30,697 bases of DNA from CAUZRD01 sp963582255 (GTDB lineage Bacteria > Pseudomonadota > Alphaproteobacteria > Rhizobiales > TMED25), in contig CAUZRD010000005.1 of the NCBI GenBank assembly GCA_963582255.1, positions 1 to 30,697 on the forward strand, read 5' to 3'. This document shows, piece after piece, positions 7,640 to 15,737 of this stretch (the first letter of the stretch is position 1; each line of letters opens with the position of its first letter). The notes beneath the pieces were generated by a model. That model worked only from the letters and a program-made list of their open reading frames with translations. It ran no database searches and was not told the DNA's origin. The translations under genes and the position numbers were made by a program.

Positions 7640-9816
7640 GTAACTCTGTGCCGATTGAAGATTTTCTGGCGCTTGATGTAGAGGATATGAGCGTGCAGCA
7701 GGCGGCAGAGGCACTATTGCTTCTGGCTGATAAAATTTCCGAGCACAACGGCCTCTATTACCTCAACTCTGAGCCAAAAATATCTGATGCCGACTATGAC
7801 GTCCTGCGTCGAATTAATGAGTCGATCGAGGTACTTTTCCCAGAGTTAGTGCGTGATGATAGTCCATCAAAACTAGTGGGAATCACGCCGTCGAAAACCT
7901 TTGATAAAGTGGTGCATCCAGTTGCGATGTTGTCACTTGGTAACATCTTCTCTGATGGAGAGATTAATGAGTTTTGTACCAGGATACGCCGATTCTTAGG
8001 CATTGGCGATCAGGATGTGTTGTCTATGACTGCTGAACCGAAGATCGATGGTCTATCTGCCTCGTTGCGGTATGAACACGGCCGTTTTGTGCTTGGTGCG
8101 ACACGAGGTGATGGTGCGACGGGCGAAAATGTTACTGCAAATCTGCGCACGATTTCCGAGATACCTGATGTTATCGAGCATGATGGGGTCCCGGATGTAT
8201 TTGAAGTGCGTGGAGAGGTCTATATGTCCCACGCTGAATTTGCCGATCTTAATCGGCGTATGGAGGTGGAAGGCCGCTCGCCTTATGTGAATCCGCGTAA
8301 TACCGCGTCTGGGTCACTGCGCCAGCTTGACCCGTCGATTACCGCTCTCCGATCGTTGCATTTTTTTGCTTATGCTTGGGGAGAAGTCTCAGCGTTTCCA
8401 ATGGGCACCCAAATGGGTATGGTTCAGATGCTGTCGGCATTCGGTTTTCAGACCAATTCCCTAACCTATCTGTGTTCGGGGCCAGAGGAAATGCTCGCTG
8501 CTTACCGGAAGATTGAAAGCGCTCGGCCCGGGTTAGGCTATGATATTGATGGTGTTGTCTACAAGGTTGACCAGCTTGATTATCAAGATCGGCTGGGATT
8601 TGTTTCTCGAGCGCCCAGATGGGCGATGGCTCATAAATTTCCGGCGGTGCAGGCAACGACTCGGGTTGTCGACATTGAAATTCAGGTTGGACGCACTGGT
8701 GCGCTTACTCCGGTTGCGCGGTTGCAGCCGGTGACTGTTGGTGGAGTCGTAGTGCAAAATGCGACCCTTCATAATGCAGATTATATCGAGGGACTGGGTC
8801 GTGAAGGTGAGAGAATCCGTCCGAAGAACCATGATATACGTATCGGTGACAAGGTGATCATCCAACGTGCTGGGGATGTGATACCACAAGTGCTGGATGT
8901 AATTATCCTTGAACGGCCCAAAGGAGCCAAACCGTTCGAGTTCCCAACCACCTGTCCTGTTTGCGAAAGCCTTGCTTTGCGTGAACTAAATCTGCGGACC
9001 AAGCGGCCGGATTCTGTCTGTCGCTGTACCGGGGGGCTTGTCTGCAAGGCTCAGGCTCGGGAACGATTGCGCCTGTTTGTTTCACGTAATGCATTTGATA
9101 TCGAAGGACTAGGCGTAAAGCGGGTGCAGGAGCTGTTTGATGATGGCCTGATCTCAACACCGGCTGATATTTTTACCCTTGAGATTCGCCAAAGGGACCG
9201 CACGATTGATCTTCTGGTTCGGGAACGATGGGGAGAGATCTCGCTCACTAATCTGTTCGCTGGCATCAATGATCGGCGTATGATTGGGCTTGATCGGTTT
9301 TTGTTTGCGCTTGGTATACGCCATGTGGGTGAGACCACAGCAAGACTGTTGGCGAGGTCATATGAAACGTTTGATAACTTTCTGGCAGCACTGGCGAGCA
9401 TTAAAGATCGTTCGAGCGATGGCTACCGCGAGTTGGAAGAAATTGACGGGATAGGAACGGTTGTTGCTGAATCAATCGCTGCGTTCTTTTCCGAGCCGAA
9501 TAACCTTGAGGAAGTGATGGCACTGATAGCTGAAGTTGATCCGCAGCCGGTAGAGCAAGTGCGGTCCTCATCAGTAATTTCAGGGAAGACACTGGTTTTT
9601 ACCGGAACGCTGGAAAAAATGACCCGCTCGGAGGCTAAGGCACGGGCAGAGTCCTTGGGAGCAAAAGTGTTAAGCTCGGTTTCTGTTAAAACTGATCTCG
9701 TGATAGCGGGCTCTGGTGCTGGATCAAAGCTTGTCCAGGCTAAGGATTTGGGTGTTGCTACGCTTGATGAAGATGGGTGGATTACAATGCTTGCCAGTGA
9801 AAAATTCGAGCCCTAG
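7636..9816 (+). CDS. ligA: NAD-dependent DNA ligase LigA
   Basis: LigA seals nicks during replication and repair, using NAD+ to adenylate a lysine. The 726 residues hold the Ia domain (YYLNSEPKISDADYDVLRR), then the adenylation domain with nucleophile K136 in EPKIDGLSAS and the EVRGEVYMS motif. After these come the OB fold, a four-cysteine zinc finger (CPVC ... VCRC/GLVCKAQ, ~440-475), helix-hairpin-helix repeats (LFALGIRHVGETTA; LEEIDGIGTVVAESI) and a C-terminal BRCT domain (GKTLVFTGTLEKMTRSEAKA onward). The GTG start overlaps the recN stop by 4 nt. Length is slightly above the E. coli enzyme. A small AT-rich terminator follows. Confidence 0.98.
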   Translation: MSNSVPIEDFLALDVEDMSVQQAAEALLLLADKISEHNGLYYLNSEPKISDADYDVLRRINESIEVLFPELVRDDSPSKLVGITPSKTFDKVVHPVAMLSLGNIFSDGEINEFCTRIRRFLGIGDQDVLSMTAEPKIDGLSASLRYEHGRFVLGATRGDGATGENVTANLRTISEIPDVIEHDGVPDVFEVRGEVYMSHAEFADLNRRMEVEGRSPYVNPRNTASGSLRQLDPSITALRSLHFFAYAWGEVSAFPMGTQMGMVQMLSAFGFQTNSLTYLCSGPEEMLAAYRKIESARPGLGYDIDGVVYKVDQLDYQDRLGFVSRAPRWAMAHKFPAVQATTRVVDIEIQVGRTGALTPVARLQPVTVGGVVVQNATLHNADYIEGLGREGERIRPKNHDIRIGDKVIIQRAGDVIPQVLDVIILERPKGAKPFEFPTTCPVCESLALRELNLRTKRPDSVCRCTGGLVCKAQARERLRLFVSRNAFDIEGLGVKRVQELFDDGLISTPADIFTLEIRQRDRTIDLLVRERWGEISLTNLFAGINDRRMIGLDRFLFALGIRHVGETTARLLARSYETFDNFLAALASIKDRSSDGYRELEEIDGIGTVVAESIAAFFSEPNNLEEVMALIAEVDPQPVEQVRSSSVISGKTLVFTGTLEKMTRSEAKARAESLGAKVLSSVSVKTDLVIAGSGAGSKLVQAKDLGVATLDEDGWITMLASEKFEP

Positions 9817-9825
9817 CTGTCGTAG

Positions 9826-9846
9826 GCATACTTAAAGTATGTTTTT
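9826..9846 (+). terminator. Rho-independent terminator after ligA
   Basis: CATAC-TTAAA-GTATG (9827-9841) is directly followed by TTTTT. It sits 10 nt after the ligA stop and ends the ftsQ-ligA cluster. The stem is short and AT-rich, so termination may be incomplete. Confidence 0.6.
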
Positions 9847-9863
9847 AATGATATTCTGACTTG

Positions 9864-9887
9864 TGAGATAATAGCAGTTATAATCTC
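9864..9887. repeat. Inverted repeat between convergent ligA and pepP
   Basis: GAGATAATA and TATAATCTC arms pair with one A-A mismatch around a ~5-nt loop, in the gap between the two convergent genes. No clear U-run on either strand. It may act as a weak bidirectional terminator. Confidence 0.35.
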
Positions 9888-9986
9888 AAAATCCATAAAT
9901 GCAGAATACATTCTCACTTGCATATGATGTCGAAGTGATAGTTTGTTATAGATGCCGCAAGCATTGATGCAGGTTTGCTGAACAAG

Positions 9987-11804
9987 TTAGCTCCTCAGTG
10001 GCGTACAGGCGTGCTCAAGCCATTGGCGCTCGGTCTCATCTAGGGTTGGTGCAAGTTTGTCTAAAACATCACGGTGGTATTCATCCAGCCAGTTGATTTC
10101 CGTGTCACTCAATAAAGATGGAACAATTAAATTCAGGTCTATCGGTGCGAGGGTCAGTGTTTCAAAGCTATGCATTGGCCGTGTGCCGTGGGGAATATGC
10201 TCGCAATCGCGAACAAGTAAAAGATTTTCAATGCGAATACCAAACTGCCCTTCAAGATAAACCCCTGGCTCGTTTGACAGGAGCATGCCAGCTTCAAGTA
10301 TTGCATGAGAACGTTTAGATATCCCTTGTGGGCCTTCGTGGACACTCAGATAGGAACCGACGCCGTGGCCGGTGCCGTGATCAAAATCGTAGCCTGCGTT
10401 CCATAATGCAGTTCGGGCAAGGGCATCAAGTCCAGAGCCGCTGGTGCCTTTAGGAAATTTCGCCGTGGCAATGGCGATATGACCTTTCAACACAAGGGTA
10501 AATAATCGGCACATATAATCACTTGGTTTACCTACAGAGATTGTGCGTGTTACATCAGTAGTGCCGTCGCGATATTGAGCGCCAGAATCGATTAGAAACA
10601 AGGAGTTCTGTTTGATTTTTTGGTTTGTATTTTGATCAACCCTATAATGCACAATCGCGCTATTGGGGCCGGTGCCGGCGATGGTTTCAAAACTAATATC
10701 TAGAAGCTGACCTGAGGATTTTCGATATTCTTCTAGTTTTTTGACCACGCTAATCTCATCCAGAACTCCGTTCTGTACTGTTTTTGTAAACCAGCTTAAG
10801 AATCTAACGAGGGCGGTTCCATCGCGAAGATGGGCAGATCTTGCACCTAAAATCTCTGTCTCGTTCTTGCGTGATTTCTCAATTATTACGGGATCTTCTC
10901 CTTCGCTGATATAGGCTCCGGCTGATTTTAGGCGCTCCACGATCCAAACCGGTGTTGATGCTGGATCGATGCGTATACTGGATTTCTGAGCGCCAAGTTC
11001 ATCAATTGCCTTAGCAAAGTGAGTTATTGACCGCGCCGTCCCGCAAGGCGCCAGCCAATCTATGATCTCCTGAGTGATCTTGTTATTGTTGCAAAAAAGA
11101 TCAGCATTAGCTTTTGTCACGATGGCGAAGGCAAGTACAGTTGGTGTATGGGCTATATCCGATCCACGAATGTTGAAAGTCCAGGCGATAGAATCACCAA
11201 GACTGAGGATAATGCCTGCCTCGTTATTATCGGCTAATTTCTCTCGCAATCGTTCAATCTTTTCGCTAGCCTTCTTGCCGGAATATTCAAGAGGGTGGGG
11301 TATAATTTCCGATTGGGATTGAGGCGGCTGGTCGCGCCTGATTATATCGACCGGATTATCGCTTAAAGCCCTCAGCTCAGAAGATGTTGACTTAAATGCA
11401 CTCTCTATATGTGCAATACTATTGGGTGTATGCAACCAGGAGTCATAGCCGATTAGGCTAGAAGTAGGGACGTTTGCAGCCAGCCAATCTGCGGGAGATA
11501 GGTCAGTAAAGTTGACAATCTCAAATAAGCTTGTGTCGACCTGACTTATGACTTGAACCGTATAGCGGCCATCAACGAACAACGCTGCTTTTTCTGTCAG
11601 AATGATTGCTATGCCTGCTGATCCAGTAAACCCGGTGAGCCAGGCTAGCCTTTCGTCAGGTGGTGCCAAATGTTCATTTTGATGAGCGTCCGTTCTGGGC
11701 AGGATGAATCCGTCAACACCACATTTTTGAAGTTGATTGCGCAATAGCCTTAATCGAGGCCTGCCCTGAGTGGGGTCACTGCGAGCTTCAAAGCTTTGAA
11801 ACAT
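9987..11804 (-). CDS. pepP: Xaa-Pro aminopeptidase (aminopeptidase P, M24B family)
   Basis: This metallopeptidase removes an N-terminal residue preceding proline. Its 605 residues match the long three-domain form: two creatinase-like N-terminal domains (about 15-155 and 165-320) and a C-terminal pita-bread M24 domain (~325-540). All five metal ligands are visible: D406 (LIDSGAQYRDG), D417 (TTDVTRTI), H480 (GTGHGVGSYLSVHEGP), E512 (NEPGVYLE) and E526 (GIRIENLLL). A C-terminal tail of ~60 residues ends in RQWLEHACTPLRS, typical of this subfamily. No signal peptide, so cytoplasmic. It is convergent with ligA and divergent from the DUF1127 gene. The symbol reflects activity class; orthology to E. 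coli PepP is not exact. Confidence 0.93.
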   Translation of the reverse strand: MFQSFEARSDPTQGRPRLRLLRNQLQKCGVDGFILPRTDAHQNEHLAPPDERLAWLTGFTGSAGIAIILTEKAALFVDGRYTVQVISQVDTSLFEIVNFTDLSPADWLAANVPTSSLIGYDSWLHTPNSIAHIESAFKSTSSELRALSDNPVDIIRRDQPPQSQSEIIPHPLEYSGKKASEKIERLREKLADNNEAGIILSLGDSIAWTFNIRGSDIAHTPTVLAFAIVTKANADLFCNNNKITQEIIDWLAPCGTARSITHFAKAIDELGAQKSSIRIDPASTPVWIVERLKSAGAYISEGEDPVIIEKSRKNETEILGARSAHLRDGTALVRFLSWFTKTVQNGVLDEISVVKKLEEYRKSSGQLLDISFETIAGTGPNSAIVHYRVDQNTNQKIKQNSLFLIDSGAQYRDGTTDVTRTISVGKPSDYMCRLFTLVLKGHIAIATAKFPKGTSGSGLDALARTALWNAGYDFDHGTGHGVGSYLSVHEGPQGISKRSHAILEAGMLLSNEPGVYLEGQFGIRIENLLLVRDCEHIPHGTRPMHSFETLTLAPIDLNLIVPSLLSDTEINWLDEYHRDVLDKLAPTLDETERQWLEHACTPLRS

Positions 11805-11881
11805 AAGTACTTTTAACGGTTTGTAAGACTTGAGGCAATGTATTGTATCTTCCTAATTATGGGTAAATTATGCTGCAATCG

Positions 11882-11898
11882 CATGCAATAATTGCATG
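11882..11898. promoter_or_regulatory. Perfect 17-bp palindrome upstream of the DUF1127 gene
   Basis: CATGCAAT-A-ATTGCATG is a perfect palindrome around a central A. A further TGCAAT lies just before it (11874-11879) and a CATGC just after (11904-11908). It lies between the divergent pepP and DUF1127 genes, ~110 bp before the preferred DUF1127 start. The symmetry suggests an operator for a dimeric regulator; the regulator is unknown. Confidence 0.45.
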
Positions 11899-12007
11899 AG
11901 GTACATGCGAAATGAACCTCTACCGGATCACTTCATTCAGCGACATATTGCGCCCAATAGTTGCGTTGCACAATGAACGGCAGCGCGATCAAAAATGGAG
12001 ATCTAAT

Positions 12008-12235
12008 ATGGCTTTAATGATAGAAAGAGTTGGTGCCAAGTTTAATGGCGAAAGTGGTTTTTTTGATATGGTATGGCACCGCATTGCTGATACTGTTTCT
12101 TATGTCCGGCGCTACCATAAATATTGTAGCGCTGAGCTTCAGCTTCGAGAGTTGAGTAACCATGTGTTGAATGATATTGGCATCTCTCGTCACGAGCTCG
12201 GCAAGCGCGTGTGGTGTGATTTTTCTCGCCGGTAA
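12008..12235 (+). CDS. Small DUF1127 (YjiS-like) protein
   Basis: The C-terminal half carries the DUF1127 motif: an aromatic/basic helix (RRYHKYCSAELQLRELSNHVLNDIGISRHELGKRV) close to the family pattern L..L.dh.L.DIGlsR.e. These are short, often stress- or phosphate-responsive proteins; in several alphaproteobacteria they bind RNA or affect small-RNA turnover. I choose the ATG at 12008 because TGGAG lies 7 nt upstream and the resulting 75 residues fit the family size. The frame continues upstream to an ATG at 11912 (107 residues), which has a weaker GAGG signal. A monocistronic gene, convergent with prmA. Specific role unknown. Confidence 0.8.
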   Translation: MALMIERVGAKFNGESGFFDMVWHRIADTVSYVRRYHKYCSAELQLRELSNHVLNDIGISRHELGKRVWCDFSRR

Positions 12236-12274
12236 TTTTGAAATATAATTTATCATAATAACTTCTATTATCAA

Positions 12275-12291
12275 TGAGATGGTTTATCTCA
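12275..12291. repeat. Hairpin after the DUF1127 gene
   Basis: TGAGAT-GGTTT-ATCTCA is a perfect 6-bp stem with a 5-nt loop, 40 nt after the stop. No U-run follows, so it could be a weak terminator or an RNA-stabilising 3' structure. Confidence 0.35.
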
Positions 12292-12307
12292 GGTTGTTGA
12301 AGTACGC

Positions 12308-12338
12308 CAGTCAGATGACTGATCGTTAAGTCTGACTG
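12308..12338. repeat. Inverted repeat with two mutually exclusive folds
   Basis: CAGTCAGA (12308-12315) pairs perfectly with TCTGACTG (12331-12338). Alternatively CAGTCA (12308-12313) pairs with TGACTG (12316-12321) over a 2-nt loop. It lies in the gap between the convergent DUF1127 and prmA genes. No U-run on either side. Confidence 0.45.
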
Positions 12339-12415
12339 TAGAATTTATGATAAGATAGTCGTCTCACAAGAAAAATGTGATTAGCGTATTGTCGATGAGT
12401 ACAAACGTGCGGGCT

Positions 12416-13318
12416 TCATCTGGTCCGAGTGAGGAGAGAGTTTCCTCCCTGTATTCGGGTTAGAGTGAGTGTCGACCAACCGTCAATTACCAGCCGTGAA
12501 GCGCGGACAAAACCTTGCGCACGCCAAGCGGCTGAGACGGCTCTTTCCTGATGTTTTAAAAGGCCGGATAGGATTGTGATGTTGCGGTGCGAAGCAATTT
12601 TGGCTGCCGGCGCTGCAAGTTTAATAATCGGCTGGGCCAGAATGTTTGCAATGATGAGATCATAAGGCGCGTTGTGCATGATGTTCGGGTGCGAAAGACC
12701 ATGCGCAAGATAGGGGATAACAAGCGAGCCCACTTGGTTTAATGCCGCGTTGATCTTTGCTATTCTGACTGACACTGGATCGATGTCGGTGGCAATAATT
12801 TTTGATTTGGTCATTTTAGCTGCGGCAATTGCCAAAATACCGGTGCCGGTACCAATGTCGAGTGTTCGTCGTATAGGAATAGTTTTGAGGGTATGCTCAA
12901 GTGCGATTAGGCAGCCGCATGTTGTGGCGTGATGTCCGGTACCGAAGGCCGCGCCGGCTTCAATTTTAATCGCTATTTTTCCTGTTCGTTCAGCCACTGC
13001 ATCATGAGCGCCATGAATTAGGAAGCGGCCAGCTTCCACGGGCTTTAGTCCTTCGAGTGAGCGAGCTACCCAGTCTTGATTGGGCAAAGGTGCCAGATCA
13101 AAGGGTGGCACAAAGCCAAGTTCATGTCGCAGTTTTTTCTTTAGGTTATTTTGTTCTGGAGGAGTAGCGAACAGAGCTTCGACTACCCAGGTTTGGCCAC
13201 TGGGCTCTTCGAATCTAGCGATTGATAACGGTGCTGGCTCAATTGCTTCTATTATGAGCTCCACCTTGTTGGACTGGTCACGGTTAATGGTAAATGAGAG
13301 GCGATAAAGTTGGGTCAA
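12416..13318 (-). CDS. prmA: Ribosomal protein L11 methyltransferase PrmA
   Basis: PrmA trimethylates ribosomal protein L11 using S-adenosylmethionine. The 300 residues hold an N-terminal L11-recognition domain and a Rossmann methyltransferase domain. The latter has GAAFGTGHHATT (122-133), SAM motif I LDIGTGTGILAIAA (153-166), the acidic TDIDP (177-181) and the NIL substrate motif in DLIIANILAQP (220-230). The start is TTG: it overlaps the UvrD stop as TTGA and has GGAG 5 nt upstream, and no ATG lies nearby in frame. This makes prmA the second gene of a helicase-prmA operon. Confidence 0.95.
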   Translation of the reverse strand: MTQLYRLSFTINRDQSNKVELIIEAIEPAPLSIARFEEPSGQTWVVEALFATPPEQNNLKKKLRHELGFVPPFDLAPLPNQDWVARSLEGLKPVEAGRFLIHGAHDAVAERTGKIAIKIEAGAAFGTGHHATTCGCLIALEHTLKTIPIRRTLDIGTGTGILAIAAAKMTKSKIIATDIDPVSVRIAKINAALNQVGSLVIPYLAHGLSHPNIMHNAPYDLIIANILAQPIIKLAAPAAKIASHRNITILSGLLKHQERAVSAAWRAQGFVRASRLVIDGWSTLTLTRIQGGNSLLTRTR

Positions 13319-15675
13319 TGGCGCTCCACAAAGGAATCAAGCACGCGCTTACGGCCTGCTTTTTCAAAATCAACCGTTAGCTTGTTGCTTTCAATTGATA
13401 CAATTAATCCATACCCAAATTTTATGTGAAAGATGCGCTCGCCCATGTCGTAAATACAATGGGATGCATCGCCACTGGCAATCAGCTGTCCTTCGATGGT
13501 TACGCCAGCCCCCCCCTGGTGGCGGGGAGTGTCTTTAGCTTGAGACTGGCGCGATTTTGCACGCCGCCATCCTGGAGTATCATAGTTGGACGTAAAAGGT
13601 GTTTCAAGACCGTCGGTAAACCGGCTGTTGGTTCCGATGGCGTAATAGCCGTTGGATGAATCCACATCAACATGTTCTTCGGGCAACTCATCGACAAAGC
13701 GCGAGGGAATAGATTGCTGCCAAAGCCCATGTATGCGGCGATTTGAGGCAAAGCTAATCCAGGTACGTTTTTTTGCCCGAGTCAGGCCGACATGCGCCAG
13801 GCGACGTTCTTCCTCTAGCCCCGCACGGCCAGTTTCGTCCAGCGCACGTTGGTTCGGAAAAACGCCTTCTTCCCAGCCTGGAAGGAAAACGGTGTCAAAT
13901 TCCAATCCTTTGGAGGCGTGTAAGGTCATCAGGTTGATCTTGTCTGTTGATGCGTCCGACTCGACGTCCATGACCAAGGAGACATGTTCTAGGAATGCCG
14001 ATAGAGAGTCGAACTCATCCATCTGGCCTATCATTTCTTTCAGATTCTCAAGTTTACCTATAGCGGTAAGAGATCGGTCTTTCTGCCACATCTCGGTATA
14101 GCCAGACTCGTCGAGGATCATCTTGGCAAGTTCGGTATGGGGCATAGTATTGACCCGGCTACGCCAGTTCTCAAACTGCCTGATGAGCGCAACCAGCGAG
14201 GCGCGTGCTGTACCCCTCAGTTCATCGGTTGAGGCTATGTCGGATGCTGCGCGATAGAGGGATACACCGCGGGTGCGGGCGGCTTCGGCCACAAGATTTA
14301 CCGAGCGTATGCCGATGGATCGACGCGGGACATTGATGATACGCTGAAACTTCACATCATGATCTGGATTTATAGTCACCTGTAAATAAGCAATTGCGTC
14401 CCGAATCTCCTGTCGCTCATAAAAGCGCGGGCCACCTATAACCCGGTAAGGTAATCCCAGCATAATGAACCGGTCTTCAAACTCCCGCATCTGAAAGCTG
14501 GCCCGCACAAGAACGGCCATTCCCTCCAGGTGATGTTTGTTGCGATGTAGGCTTTCGATCTCGTCGGTTACAAGGCGCGCTTCATCTTCCGCGTCCCATA
14601 CTCCGCGTACATGAACCATATCACCTTCTTCAGAAGATGCGGCATGTAGGGTTTTACCAAGGCGACTTTCATTGTGGCTTATAAGGGCGGAGGCTGTGGC
14701 GAGAATGTTTCTGGTGGACCGGTAATTAAGCTCAAGGCGGATGACTTGGGCACCTGGAAAATCGAGCTCAAACCGTAGGATATTTTCTACGTCTGCGCCG
14801 CGCCAGCCATAAATTGACTGATCATCGTCGCCGACGCAGGCAATGTTGGAGTGACCTTGGGCTAGTAGACGGAGCCATAGATACTGAGCAACATTGGTGT
14901 CCTGATACTCATCCACTAGCATATAGGAAAAGCTTTCCTGATAGAAGGAAAGTACGTCTGGATGCTCGCGAAATAGAGCTAAGCATTCCATCAACAGGTC
15001 ACCAAAATCGGCGGAATTTAATATCTTGAGGCGCTCTTGATAGGTCCGATAGAGTTTTACCCCAAGGCCGTTGGCGAATAAGTACCCGTCACCTTCAGGC
15101 ACATTATCTGGGCGTAGACCACGATTTTTCCAATTGTCAATCAACGTTGCGAGTTGACGTGCTGGCCAACGCTTGTCGTCGATTCCCTCTGATTTGATGA
15201 CTTGTTTTAACAACCGGATCTGATCGTCAGCATCCAATATGGTGAAGTTGGATTTTAGTCGGACCAGTTCACTGTGACGGCGTAGTATCTTCACTCCGAT
15301 GGAGTGGAATGTTCCAAGCCAGGGCATCCCCTCGACAACATGCCCTACCAAATTACCGATACGTGTTCTCATCTCCCGTGCAGCCTTGTTGGTGAATGTC
15401 ACGGCAAGAATATTCGGAGGTTTGGCGCGCCCTGTATTAATGATGTGAGCAAGCCGAGCAGTTAGTACCCTTGTTTTTCCAGTGCCAGCGCCTGCCAACA
15501 CTAATAATGGTCCATCAAGTGCTTCAACCGCTTTGCGTTGAGCCTCGTTAAGCGTATCGAGATAGGGTGCTTTGTGCGCGGCTATCGCACGTGCGGCGAT
15601 TCCGCCAGGACGTGGTGAGGCGTGCGGGGCTGCCGTTGTACTAGTGTGATCTGTGGGTATGTTTGTGTTCGCCAT
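13315..15675 (-). CDS. uvrD: ATP-dependent DNA helicase UvrD/PcrA (superfamily 1A)
   Basis: A 3'-5' helicase for nucleotide-excision and mismatch repair and for removing proteins from DNA. Visible motifs in order: Q motif (LNEAQRKAVEAL), Walker A GAGTGKT (~62-68), Ia (VTFTNKAAREMRTRI), II (MLVDEYQDTN), III (GDDDQSIYGWRGA), IV (RLELNYRSTRNIL), V (LMTLHASKGLEFDTVFLPGWEEGVFP) and VI (EEERRLAHVGLTRAKKRTWIS). The C-terminal ~75 residues end in a Tudor-like RNA-polymerase-binding module (GERIFHIKFGYGLIVSIESNKLTVDFE). An Ala/Thr-rich tail of ~35 residues precedes the helicase. I prefer the ATG at 15675 over an upstream TTG at 15684. UvrD and PcrA cannot be told apart here. Confidence 0.95.
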   Translation of the reverse strand: MANTNIPTDHTSTTAAPHASPRPGGIAARAIAAHKAPYLDTLNEAQRKAVEALDGPLLVLAGAGTGKTRVLTARLAHIINTGRAKPPNILAVTFTNKAAREMRTRIGNLVGHVVEGMPWLGTFHSIGVKILRRHSELVRLKSNFTILDADDQIRLLKQVIKSEGIDDKRWPARQLATLIDNWKNRGLRPDNVPEGDGYLFANGLGVKLYRTYQERLKILNSADFGDLLMECLALFREHPDVLSFYQESFSYMLVDEYQDTNVAQYLWLRLLAQGHSNIACVGDDDQSIYGWRGADVENILRFELDFPGAQVIRLELNYRSTRNILATASALISHNESRLGKTLHAASSEEGDMVHVRGVWDAEDEARLVTDEIESLHRNKHHLEGMAVLVRASFQMREFEDRFIMLGLPYRVIGGPRFYERQEIRDAIAYLQVTINPDHDVKFQRIINVPRRSIGIRSVNLVAEAARTRGVSLYRAASDIASTDELRGTARASLVALIRQFENWRSRVNTMPHTELAKMILDESGYTEMWQKDRSLTAIGKLENLKEMIGQMDEFDSLSAFLEHVSLVMDVESDASTDKINLMTLHASKGLEFDTVFLPGWEEGVFPNQRALDETGRAGLEEERRLAHVGLTRAKKRTWISFASNRRIHGLWQQSIPSRFVDELPEEHVDVDSSNGYYAIGTNSRFTDGLETPFTSNYDTPGWRRAKSRQSQAKDTPRHQGGAGVTIEGQLIASGDASHCIYDMGERIFHIKFGYGLIVSIESNKLTVDFEKAGRKRVLDSFVERH

Positions 15676-15737
15676 ATGTCCCAATATAGAGATTCGGGCG
15701 CGGAGCGGTAGTGGAATTACTGAAAGAATAGACGTAT

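Noticed and set aside
11787..11800. 14-bp perfect palindrome TTCAAAGCTTTGAA at the 5' end of pepP
   Set aside because: It is fully coding (FQSFE) and chance symmetry explains it as well; no partner sites nearby.
13652..14101. 149-codon frame antisense to uvrD
   Set aside because: Helicase motifs on the minus strand cover the whole segment; the antisense peptide is Ser/Arg-rich.
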